From Actinomycetota bacterium (GTDB lineage Bacteria > Actinomycetota > Geothermincolia > Fen-727 > Anoxymicrobiaceae), in assembly GCA_018896525.1 (NCBI GenBank), contig JAHIMR010000125.1, forward strand, positions 1 to 48,192: DNA of 48,192 bases, read 5' to 3'. Each line of letters begins with the position of its first letter. The stretch's first letter is position 1. Shown in pieces: positions 41,073-48,192 of this stretch. The notes under the pieces were generated by a model that saw only the letters and a program-made list of their open reading frames with translations, searched no databases and was not told the DNA's origin. Made by a program: the position numbers and the translations under genes.

Positions 41073-42605
41073 CTACCCGCCGGCCGATATTCGCTCCACC
41101 ATGACCCCCAGCGCCCTGCAGTCGGCCATCCTTGACAGGAAAGGCCTGCTCGTCCCTCTCCTCACCCGCAGGGAGACGCGAAGTACTCTCCCGTCCCTCA
41201 TTGCCGGTGGAATATCAACCCGCCTGGAGACCATCTCCGCCTCCTCCAGGTCGATCGTCGCCGCCTGCTCGCCGCCGAGCAGTACGGCGACCGCGACCGG
41301 TCTCTCGAGCGGGAAATCGTCTGTAACGCCCAGCTTCACCGACAGGTAATGTGCGCCCGGGGGAACCGACAGCACGAGGTTCGCCTTCTTATGCGCCCTC
41401 CTCGCCGGGACAGGCGCCACGGGGTCAATTGGATACCAACCGGTCCCAAGCCACCGGGACCCCTCCCCGGTCCCGGGGCCGACGCCGGCCGGCGGCGCTT
41501 CTCCCATCGACAGCAATGCCCTGACGTAATCGCGGCCCGGCCTCAACACCGCGGTCGAGGTCGGCAGGGAAACGGCGATGACGAGCCGCCGCAGGAACTC
41601 CTTGAGCACTCCCGCGAGCCCCCGCAACCGGAAGCGCGCGCGCTTCGCCCCGGAGGCCACTCTCCAGAAAAGAAAGTTGCCGAGGGCGTTCGCCCTGTGC
41701 CTCCAGGCCACGGCCCGCTCCACCGCGGCGGACCGCTCGCCGCTCTTGCCCATCAGGCAACAAAGTATCCTGCCATCCGTGGCCTCGCACCTCCGCGGCA
41801 CGAACCCGCCCTCCCGGAAAAGCCGAAACCACTCGTTGATCCCGATCATCTTCTCGGTTATCCCGTCGGCGACCTCCGGGGGCGGCTCATCCCCCCTCCA
41901 GGCGATCGGCTCGGAGAGTATCGCCAGTCGCCCGCCGGGAGCCAGGACCCTTGACACCTCCCTGAAGAAAAGCTCCGGCTCGTCCGCGTGGTGGGCCGAG
42001 GCGCTCTCTACCACCAGGTCGAATGAGCCGTCCCTGAACGGTAACTGGTGCATGTCGGCCCTTACTCGTTCGAAATAGACATCCCTTTCCTCCAGGAAGA
42101 TGTCGGCGGTCTCCAGCCCGATGTACATCCTGGTCAGTATGTCCAGCGCCACCACCCGCGAGCCTCTCCCGGCCATCGCCGCCGACGTCCAGCACCTTCC
42201 CGCCCCGACATCCAACACCATCTTGCCCTCGAGCTCGCCATCGAGGGCGAACCGGGAGAAGTTGTCCCTGGAGGCCTCCCACAGCTTTCTGCCCTCTTCA
42301 TCGGCCTCCAGGTCACCGTCGAGGCGAGGTAACGCCAGTATCGTTCTTCTCTGCAGTTCCCGGCCGGCCTCATCCAGGGCGTCCGCGTCTACCCTGTGCG
42401 ACCACCCCTCGATCTCGCTCACAACCGCTTCTCTCGGGTCCGGCATGAGGGTGATTATGCCTTTTTCCACCGGAAACCCGGCCCCGCAGGAGCAGGCCAC
42501 GACAGCGGTCCTTATCTCTCTATCATCCTCGGCCCGGTCGGTGACGCGTAAATCGGACCCCCCGCATACGGGGCATTGAAGTATGTCAAGCAGGTCCTCT
42601 CTCAA
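41073..42605 (-). CDS. Zinc-ribbon SAM methyltransferase with C-terminal beta domain
   Basis: 510 residues from TTG 42605. The frame is open to 42806, but that extension is translated repeat DNA. Residues 1-50 are a Trm112-like ribbon (Cys11/Cys14, then Cys38 and Cys40). The methyltransferase core has KMVLDVGAGRCWTSAAM, VVALDILTRMYIGLE, LVVESASAHHADEPELFF, GGRLAILSEPIAWRGD. Residues about 390-510 are a beta-rich region (ANLVLSVPPGAHYLSVKLGV, then AVAVLLGGEQAATIDLEE) resembling a carbohydrate-binding sandwich. A substrate-binding role for this domain is inference. Likely modifies a glycan; the gene stands between rml genes and wall enzymes. Confidence 0.78.
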   Translation of the reverse strand: MREDLLDILQCPVCGGSDLRVTDRAEDDREIRTAVVACSCGAGFPVEKGIITLMPDPREAVVSEIEGWSHRVDADALDEAGRELQRRTILALPRLDGDLEADEEGRKLWEASRDNFSRFALDGELEGKMVLDVGAGRCWTSAAMAGRGSRVVALDILTRMYIGLETADIFLEERDVYFERVRADMHQLPFRDGSFDLVVESASAHHADEPELFFREVSRVLAPGGRLAILSEPIAWRGDEPPPEVADGITEKMIGINEWFRLFREGGFVPRRCEATDGRILCCLMGKSGERSAAVERAVAWRHRANALGNFLFWRVASGAKRARFRLRGLAGVLKEFLRRLVIAVSLPTSTAVLRPGRDYVRALLSMGEAPPAGVGPGTGEGSRWLGTGWYPIDPVAPVPARRAHKKANLVLSVPPGAHYLSVKLGVTDDFPLERPVAVAVLLGGEQAATIDLEEAEMVSRRVDIPPAMRDGRVLRVSLRVRRGTSRPFLSRMADCRALGVMVERISAGG

Positions 42606-42828
42606 TGCTATGTGCCCCGTTCCATAGATACGGTTATGCACCGAGAGCGTCGAAGCGCCGCTCCGGCAAGGCGCGCGACCGAGACGTACTTCTGTAGTAC
42701 TTCGAGGGAGCGGAACGCAGCCGGTGTGGATGCAGCGGCGTTCGAATGCCAGCGTATTTGTGGAGCGGGGTACCAAGTGCCTCGTTCCATGGATACGGTT
42801 AAGCACCGAGAGCGAGGCCGTCGTGGCC
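42606..42828. repeat. Direct repeat pair in intergenic region
   Basis: Two copies (42611-42649 and 42776-42814) of a 39-bp word built around CGTTCCAT[AG]GATACGGTTA and GCACCGAGAGCG, separated by about 126 bp of GC-rich sequence. No gene seen; the extended methyltransferase frame runs through it. Confidence 0.7.
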
Positions 42829-43848
42829 TCACGGCTGCAGCACCCCGGACACCGTGGTCAGCTCGAAGCCGTCCGCCCTCAGGTTATTGACTATCTCCAC
42901 GAGCGCCTGAGAGGTGTACGTCCCGTTGGTGTGCATAAGGATGATGTCGCCGCCCCTGGTACCCACCGTTGCCCTGTCACGTATCTGCGCCTGGATGGTA
43001 GTGGGCTTCCAGTCGCCGGTATCCCGGCTCCAGTAGATGATGTCGTAGCCCAGCCCGCAGACTACCTGCTCGACCCTGGCGTCGATGTCGCCGTACGGGG
43101 GTCGGAAGTAGGCCGCTATCGGGGCGCCGCCGATCTCCAGCACCGCGTTCTCGGTGCTCCTCAGCTGCCACTCCATCTCGGCGTTGGTCAGGCGGGTGAA
43201 AGGGGGGTGGTTGTAGGAGTGGCTGGCTATCTCGAATCCGCGGTCTATCGCCATGCGGAGAAGCTCCGGGTTGGCGCGGCACCAGCCGCCACAGACGAAT
43301 ATGGTGGCCGGCGCCCGCAGCGCGGTCAGCGTCTCGATTATCACCCGTGACTCCGGCTCCAGGACCTCGGTGGTATCGAACGTCAGCGCCACCTTGCGGT
43401 GTTCACGGCAACCGTGAGCGATCATCCGCGCCGGCCGGGGACCGTCCACCCCCGGGGAAGAAGGAAGAAACACGCAGTTGCCCTCCGGGGCCCCGACCAG
43501 GCGGTCCGGCGGTACGCTGTACGCCATGAGGAGTCCTGAGTCGCGCACCGTGGAAAGCGACACGGGCCCCCCGCGCCGAGCGACGCCGCGTGGGACCATG
43601 TACCCCAGGCCCAGCCCCTCCAGGTGCTCACCGCTAACCGAGGCAAACGAGTATGTCCTGCCTCCGTCGGCCTCCAGCGCGTTCACCACCCTGCCGCCTG
43701 GCCTCGCCTCGGGCGGTATTCGCTGCGCTAGATAGACGACAAGCACCGCGATAATCGCGATCAGAAGAAGTGCGAACGCTTTCCCGATCACGTCGCGATG
43801 AGTTATCAGCACCGGGTCTCCGGCGCTTTTCCAGTGTCCTGGCGACAT
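42829..43848 (-). CDS. Membrane-anchored CE4-type polysaccharide deacetylase with altered metal site
   Basis: 339 residues from ATG 43848 with AGAGGT upstream, 7 nt after the previous stop. One N-terminal membrane anchor (about 22-41). A region of about 100 residues of unknown fold precedes the NodB/CE4 domain (about 150-339): motif 1 is ALTFDTTE (Asp158 kept, but the metal Asp of T-F-D-D is Thr), motif 2 SHSYNHPPF (His210, His214), motif 3 RPPYGD (249-254), motif 4 near WSRDTGDW, motif 5 ILMHTNG (His306). A metal-dependent wall or glycan deacetylase is the family role; the D-to-T change may weaken metal binding or mark a subfamily. Co-transcribed with the SpoIID-like gene. Confidence 0.85.
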   Translation of the reverse strand: MSPGHWKSAGDPVLITHRDVIGKAFALLLIAIIAVLVVYLAQRIPPEARPGGRVVNALEADGGRTYSFASVSGEHLEGLGLGYMVPRGVARRGGPVSLSTVRDSGLLMAYSVPPDRLVGAPEGNCVFLPSSPGVDGPRPARMIAHGCREHRKVALTFDTTEVLEPESRVIIETLTALRAPATIFVCGGWCRANPELLRMAIDRGFEIASHSYNHPPFTRLTNAEMEWQLRSTENAVLEIGGAPIAAYFRPPYGDIDARVEQVVCGLGYDIIYWSRDTGDWKPTTIQAQIRDRATVGTRGGDIILMHTNGTYTSQALVEIVNNLRADGFELTTVSGVLQP

Positions 43849-43855
43849 GAGACCT

Positions 43856-46072
43856 CTAGAATCCGGTGTACCCCTCGGCGAAGTACCAGGTTGCCGACGG
43901 GGCCGTAACGCCGACGGTGTTGTGACCGCCGTCGTAGTTGCAGTAACCGTTCGTATAGATAAAGTACATCGACCTCTCCGCGATCACGCCGACCCCGTTG
44001 GTGGACTCCACCATGATCGCGACCTCCGCGTCGGAAAGCCCCTCCAGCGTGTCCACCGGCACCGTGAACCGTGACCGGGGCTCTATCGTGTACTCCTGCC
44101 GGACGGTGTCGCCCCCGGGTGTGTTGAACGACACCAGGACCTCGGCCTCTTCTTCGAAGGGGTTGGAGATAAGGACCCAGGTGTCGAACGCGCCACCGGT
44201 GTACCCCTCGGCGAAGTACCACTCCTCGGAAGGCCCTCGGACGGCCACGCTGTCGTGCCCGTCGTCGAGGCCGCAGCCGTTGTAGTCGAAGTACATCGCG
44301 CGTTCGGCGATGAAGCCGACATCGCCCGCCGAGGTCAACGTCGTCGAGAACCCCGCGTTTTCGAGGTCTCCTATCTTGTCTACGTGAACGGTTTGGCGGC
44401 TGTGCGGGGCTACACTGTACTCCCTGGTAATGTTCTTCCCGTCCTCCCTCATGAAGGCCGCCTCAACCTCGCAGGTCTCGCTCGAGGGGTTCTGGATAAG
44501 AATGTAGGTATCGAACGTGCCCCCGGTGTACCCCTCGGCCAGGTACCATGTATCGGAAGGCCCGGTGACGCCGGGGGCGTTATGCCCTCCGTCGCAACCG
44601 TTGTAGTCGAAGTAGCAGGAGCGCTCCGCCACTATCGGGTCCCCGTTGATACTCTCCACCACGGTGGAAACATCGGTATCCTCCAGGCCGGGAACCCCGT
44701 TGAGGTGCAATGTCATCCGCGAGAACGGCGCGCTCTGCGTCACCTGCTCGACCGTATCCCCCCCCGGCAGCATGAACGTGAACCTTATGTCGACCGGAAC
44801 CGGCTGGGGATTCTGCACAAGGATGTAGGTATCGAAGTTCCCACCGGTGTACCCCTCGGCGAAGTACCACTCCCCGGCGGGTTCGGTCACCCCGGTGCTG
44901 CAGTGTCCGGCGCAGAAGCGTCCCTGGTGGTTGAAGTACATCGCCCGCTCGGCTATCACCGGCAGGTCGGACACAACCCGGGTGGATACCTCCTCGAACT
45001 GCATGTACTCGTTGACGTTCAGCGTAAAGCGGGAGTTCGCTCCCACCTCCTCGATCCGGTCGGCGGTGGCGCCGTCGGGCTGCATGAACGTGAACGTCAC
45101 GATCGTCGGCTCGGGGTTGGGGTTAAGGACCAGGATGTACTCGTCAAAGTTGGGGTGCACCAGCTCGTACATGTTGCCCTGGAGCCCGAACAGGGACGCG
45201 ATGACGCCACCTGAGACCTCCTTGATGGCGGCCGAGCCGACAAGGCGCGCCTTCTTCACCCTGCCCCCCGGCGTCCGGTTCGAGAGGTCCATCACGTACA
45301 GCTCGCCCACGGCGGTGTCGGCGCGGGAGTTCAGCCTGGCCTCCACCTCCGATTTCCTGAACGCCGCCGACCAGGAGTAGCGGGATGACCGGTTGCAGTA
45401 AGGGTCCGGCTTTCCGCGCAGGTACGGTATCGCGGAGCCGCCCCAGACATCCTCGTTATTATCGGAGTGCCCCCCGCATGAGCCGCAGTAGGCGGCGGTG
45501 ATGACCTTCCCATCGTACATGATGACCTCGCCCGCGGTTTCGTCCACCGCCGCGCAGTTATTGGGATACTTCGAGAGGTCCTTGTTCTCGTCCATCGCCT
45601 GGCAGCAGTTGCCGCTGCAGCAGATATCGTAACCGTCCGCCGCGTGCTTGCCCCGGGCTATGCACGACAGGGTGTAGGTCCGCGCCGCCACGTAGAGCAC
45701 CTTCAACCCCTCGACCGGATAATCCTCCGGCTCCTCGGTCAGGTGGTAGAGGTAATCGTGCAGCGTGTAAGTCCTCACCTGCCCGTCCCGGCACTTGACC
45801 TTTATCGGCTGGTACTCGTCGACCTGGCCGAACGTGATTCCGGTGTAGTAGTTGTTGATTATGTCCCGGTAAGAGTGCCCGTCGATGGCCCGGTACTTGA
45901 CGCCGTCCATGCACAACCCGACCCCATGCGCGCGCCCACGACCGCTGAAGTAGAAGTACGGGTCGCCGCCGGTACCGCTCGCGCCCTCTCCGGCTATCGG
46001 CCCGCCGCTCCCCAGCGGACCGAGCACGATGGCCAGAGTGATGCCCACCATCACGGTCCAGGTTATAAGCAC
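43856..46072 (-). CDS. SpoIID-type protein with permuted motif order and four DUF5719-like units
   Basis: 738 residues from GTG 46072. N-terminal signal or anchor (residues 1-30). Residues 41-80, SGRGRAHGVGLCMDGVKYRA and then YRDIINNYYTG, correspond to the segment that closes normal SpoIID domains (G-x-G-H-G-V-G-M-S-Q onward). Then come LHDYLYHLTEEPEDYPVEGL (catalytic Glu type), VLYVAARTYTLS, ICCSGNCCQAM, VITAAYCGSCGG and AIPYLRG, ending near IASLFGLQGNMYELV. Thus the domain order is circularly permuted. Four 100-residue repeats follow, ending WYFAEGYTGF at the stop. SpoIID enzymes are lytic transglycosylases on denuded peptidoglycan; this suggests a wall-remodelling enzyme displayed on a repeat scaffold. 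Confidence 0.88.
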   Translation of the reverse strand: MLITWTVMVGITLAIVLGPLGSGGPIAGEGASGTGGDPYFYFSGRGRAHGVGLCMDGVKYRAIDGHSYRDIINNYYTGITFGQVDEYQPIKVKCRDGQVRTYTLHDYLYHLTEEPEDYPVEGLKVLYVAARTYTLSCIARGKHAADGYDICCSGNCCQAMDENKDLSKYPNNCAAVDETAGEVIMYDGKVITAAYCGSCGGHSDNNEDVWGGSAIPYLRGKPDPYCNRSSRYSWSAAFRKSEVEARLNSRADTAVGELYVMDLSNRTPGGRVKKARLVGSAAIKEVSGGVIASLFGLQGNMYELVHPNFDEYILVLNPNPEPTIVTFTFMQPDGATADRIEEVGANSRFTLNVNEYMQFEEVSTRVVSDLPVIAERAMYFNHQGRFCAGHCSTGVTEPAGEWYFAEGYTGGNFDTYILVQNPQPVPVDIRFTFMLPGGDTVEQVTQSAPFSRMTLHLNGVPGLEDTDVSTVVESINGDPIVAERSCYFDYNGCDGGHNAPGVTGPSDTWYLAEGYTGGTFDTYILIQNPSSETCEVEAAFMREDGKNITREYSVAPHSRQTVHVDKIGDLENAGFSTTLTSAGDVGFIAERAMYFDYNGCGLDDGHDSVAVRGPSEEWYFAEGYTGGAFDTWVLISNPFEEEAEVLVSFNTPGGDTVRQEYTIEPRSRFTVPVDTLEGLSDAEVAIMVESTNGVGVIAERSMYFIYTNGYCNYDGGHNTVGVTAPSATWYFAEGYTGF

Positions 46073-46126
46073 TCTCAGTAATCTTTGAATTGTAGATGCC
46101 CCCCTATTTCTGTTAGTTATGAAACG

Positions 46127-48192
46127 TCACATCCCCGTGTAGCCCTCGGCGAAGTACCACTCGTCGGAAGGTGAGGTCACCCCCGGCGCGCACGTCCCGC
46201 CCGGCCTGTCCAGGTAGTTGAAGTAGATGGACCGCTCCACCACCACCGGGGTGCTGCTGCTGATGTAGGCGGACACCTCCTCGTCGGACATCCCCTTTAT
46301 CTTGTCCACCGCGATGGTGAACCTGGAGTCCACGCCCACCTCGTACTCGCGGTCGATGAAACGTCCGCCGTTCATCATGAAGCGCACTGATACCGTAGCA
46401 ATGGTGGGGCTCGGGTTAGCGATGAGAATATAGGTGTCGAACTCGTCGCCGGTGTAGCCCTCCGCCAGGTACCACTCCCTGGCCGGCGCCGGGGTGCCCA
46501 TCGCGTCGTGCCCGCCGGTTATCCCGTTGTAATCGAAGTACATCGCCCGCTCGGCCACTATCGGCTCGCTTGCGTACGCCAGGACCGAGAACTCGCGTGC
46601 TTCCCACCCCTCGATGTTGTCCACCGCCACCGTCCGCCGGGAGTGGGGGTCGACAACGTACGCTGTCTCCTCCCTTGTGCCGTCATCGGCCAGGAGGGTC
46701 ACCGTCACGTCGGCGGCCTGGCTCCCGGGGTTGGACATAAGCACGTAAGTGTCGAAGCCCCCGCCGGTGTACCCCTCCGCGAAGTACCACACGTTGGAGA
46801 GTTCGGTGACCCCCGGCGAGTTGTGCCCGTCGGTTATCCCCAGGTAGTCGAAGTACATGGACCTCTCCACCACCACCGGGCTGCCGGCCGTCACCCGGGT
46901 CGAGAACTCCCGGGCTTCCATGCCGGGTACGGAGTCGACCTCCACCGTGTAACGGGAGAACGGCGCCACCACACACTGAACATCCACCGTGCCGCCGGAG
47001 TCGGTCATGAACGTCACGGTGACGTCGGCGGCCTCGCTTCCCGGGTTCCCGATAAGAACGTAAGTATCGAAGCCCCGCGCGGTGCACCCCTCCGCGAGAT
47101 ACCAGTTCTGAGCCGGCTCGCGTACACCGGGGCTGTCGTGCCCTCCCGGGTACTTCTTCAGGTAATTGAAGTACATGGAGCGCTCGGCGATAACCTGCCC
47201 GCTAACGGCCTCCACGGCGACGGATACCTCCTGGTTGAAGAGCGTATCGTCAACCTTCACGGTCTTGCGGCTGTACGGGTCGAGCTTCTCCCGGCACGTG
47301 ATCTGCCTGCCGTCCAGCAACATATAGTTGAGCTCGACCTCTGCACCGGAGGAAGCCGGGTTAGCCAGAAGTATGTACGTGTCGAACGACTCCGGCTCCT
47401 TCTCGCTGATAACTCGCTTTCCACAGGCGAACTGCTCTTCCCAGTATCCGGTGAGCCGATCCACGCTGACCCCGGCGTTGCTCCCGGTGGAGTGAATGAA
47501 GAGGTCGTGCCCTATATACATCCCGGCGTGGCCAACGTACCCGGGCGTGTCGCTGGAGGAGCTGTGGAAGAAGATCGGGTCCCCGGCGAGTAGTTCCTTC
47601 CTGGTCACCACCGGGTACCGGCCGTCCCTGGCCTGGTCGTCGGCGACCCGCATCATCGGGTACCCCAGCCTGCTGCCCAGCACGTAGTAGACCAGGCCGG
47701 AGCAATCGTACCCGTGCTCCGCGTCTGACTCCCCTCCCCACACGTACGGGTAGCCGATCTTGGCGAAAGCGCTCGCTATCGCATTCTCGCGCTGTTTTCC
47801 CATAAGCGGCGTCTGGCACCGGAGCCAGTCGAAGCTATCGTTGACGTACTCCTCCCGCCACTCGTCGATGTTGTCGGCCGCCTCCAGGCTGAACGCCATC
47901 TCGGCCCTTCGGTAGGAGTCGGTAGGCCAGGCGCAGGTATCCCGTTGCTTCAGGTGAAGGTCGTGCGCCACCACCGTGAACCCGGTGTGCGCCGGGGCCT
48001 TCGTGTAGATGCCCTGGGTCTGTTTCGCCGGGGCATCCAGGCCCATGCCGCGGACCAGCCCCTCCAGGGCGCCGGCGGTGGAGATCTCCTCGTTGGGTTC
48101 GAAGCACCCACCGCTGGGGATACCCATATACCCGTGCTTCACCGCCAGGTTAGCGTACCGGTAATCCTCGCTGGAGCTATCCATGTCCGTAA
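46127..48192 (-). CDS. SLH-NlpC/P60 wall hydrolase with DUF5719-like units (5' end outside window)
   Basis: The frame is open to the right edge, beyond the ATG at 48184. The first visible 50 residues look like the end of an SLH domain (RYANLAVKHGYMGIPSGGCF, EPNEEISTAGAL), so the true start lies outside. Counting from ATG 48184, residues 130-260 are an NlpC/P60 peptidase: YVWGG, YDCSGLVYYVLG (Cys161), VGHAGMYIG (His219), FIHSTGS (His231), consistent with a Cys-His-His triad. Four repeats of about 105 residues follow, each from F-D-T-Y-[IV]-L to W-Y-[LF]-A-E-G, the last ending WYFAEGYTGM at the stop. The role is peptidoglycan stem-peptide cleavage at the wall, with SLH anchoring. It lies 54 nt from the SpoIID-like gene, so the two likely form one operon. 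Confidence 0.88.
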   Translation of the reverse strand, partial: TDMDSSSEDYRYANLAVKHGYMGIPSGGCFEPNEEISTAGALEGLVRGMGLDAPAKQTQGIYTKAPAHTGFTVVAHDLHLKQRDTCAWPTDSYRRAEMAFSLEAADNIDEWREEYVNDSFDWLRCQTPLMGKQRENAIASAFAKIGYPYVWGGESDAEHGYDCSGLVYYVLGSRLGYPMMRVADDQARDGRYPVVTRKELLAGDPIFFHSSSSDTPGYVGHAGMYIGHDLFIHSTGSNAGVSVDRLTGYWEEQFACGKRVISEKEPESFDTYILLANPASSGAEVELNYMLLDGRQITCREKLDPYSRKTVKVDDTLFNQEVSVAVEAVSGQVIAERSMYFNYLKKYPGGHDSPGVREPAQNWYLAEGCTARGFDTYVLIGNPGSEAADVTVTFMTDSGGTVDVQCVVAPFSRYTVEVDSVPGMEAREFSTRVTAGSPVVVERSMYFDYLGITDGHNSPGVTELSNVWYFAEGYTGGGFDTYVLMSNPGSQAADVTVTLLADDGTREETAYVVDPHSRRTVAVDNIEGWEAREFSVLAYASEPIVAERAMYFDYNGITGGHDAMGTPAPAREWYLAEGYTGDEFDTYILIANPSPTIATVSVRFMMNGGRFIDREYEVGVDSRFTIAVDKIKGMSDEEVSAYISSSTPVVVERSIYFNYLDRPGGTCAPGVTSPSDEWYFAEGYTGM

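Noticed and set aside
46508-47593. 361-residue plus-strand frame opposite the NlpC/P60 gene
   Set aside because: Its periodic sequence mirrors the repeats coded on the other strand.
1-48192. tRNA, rRNA or transposase genes
   Set aside because: I saw no cloverleaf with conserved arms, no rRNA-like sequence and no transposase frame in the window.

Overview
The window looks like a piece of a high-GC, monoderm-type genome, most probably a deep-branching Actinomycetota lineage of the Geothermincolia/OPB41/Aquicultoria kind. The reasons are repeated secreted domains ending in W-Y-[LF]-A-E-G-Y-T-G (resembling the family I know as DUF5719), an SLH-NlpC/P60 wall protein, a SpoIID-type protein, many TTG/GTG starts and GC-rich codon use. 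The taxon is inferred from gene style only; there is no rRNA or tRNA in the window.

Almost everything serves the cell surface. Positions 1-24405 (minus strand) hold a polysaccharide assembly/export locus. In transcription order it runs: rmlD, GT4, a small WYINP-helix protein, a GT2-GT4 fusion, three polytopic GT-C-like membrane proteins, GT4, methyltransferase, a DPM1-like GT2, the Wzm/Wzt ABC exporter, a methyltransferase tightly coupled to Wzt, a second GT2-GT4 fusion, two more methyltransferases, a GT4, and a lipoprotein joining half a glycosidase-like barrel to DUF5719-like repeats (runs off the left edge). A PASTA lipoprotein with a DnaJ-type zinc finger (24597-25232) is divergent from a plus-strand operon (25387-31221) of a degenerate methyltransferase, two GT4s, a methyltransferase and a GT-C-like membrane protein, all with 4-16 nt overlaps or short gaps.

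Positions 31567-37878 hold a small membrane protein, a Trm112-like/methyltransferase, a large secreted FG-GAP propeller protein with DUF5719-like repeats, and a divergent membrane protein. Positions 38036-40968 hold rmlA-rmlC-rmlB for dTDP-L-rhamnose, with a 104-bp tandem repeat between rmlA and rmlC. Positions 41073-48192 hold a methyltransferase, a CE4-type deacetylase, a SpoIID protein with circularly permuted motif order plus four DUF5719-like units, and an SLH-NlpC/P60 protein with four more units (runs off the right edge).

Working model: dTDP-rhamnose and polyprenol-linked sugars feed glycosyltransferases that build a heavily methylated glycan. Wzm/Wzt export it, with recognition of a capped end by the Wzt C-terminal domain. 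Secreted wall enzymes carrying a common repeat module remodel or decorate the wall. Intergenic spaces are rich in REP-like palindromes with a CAGGC-type core and in longer mosaic repeats; no transposase gene is present.
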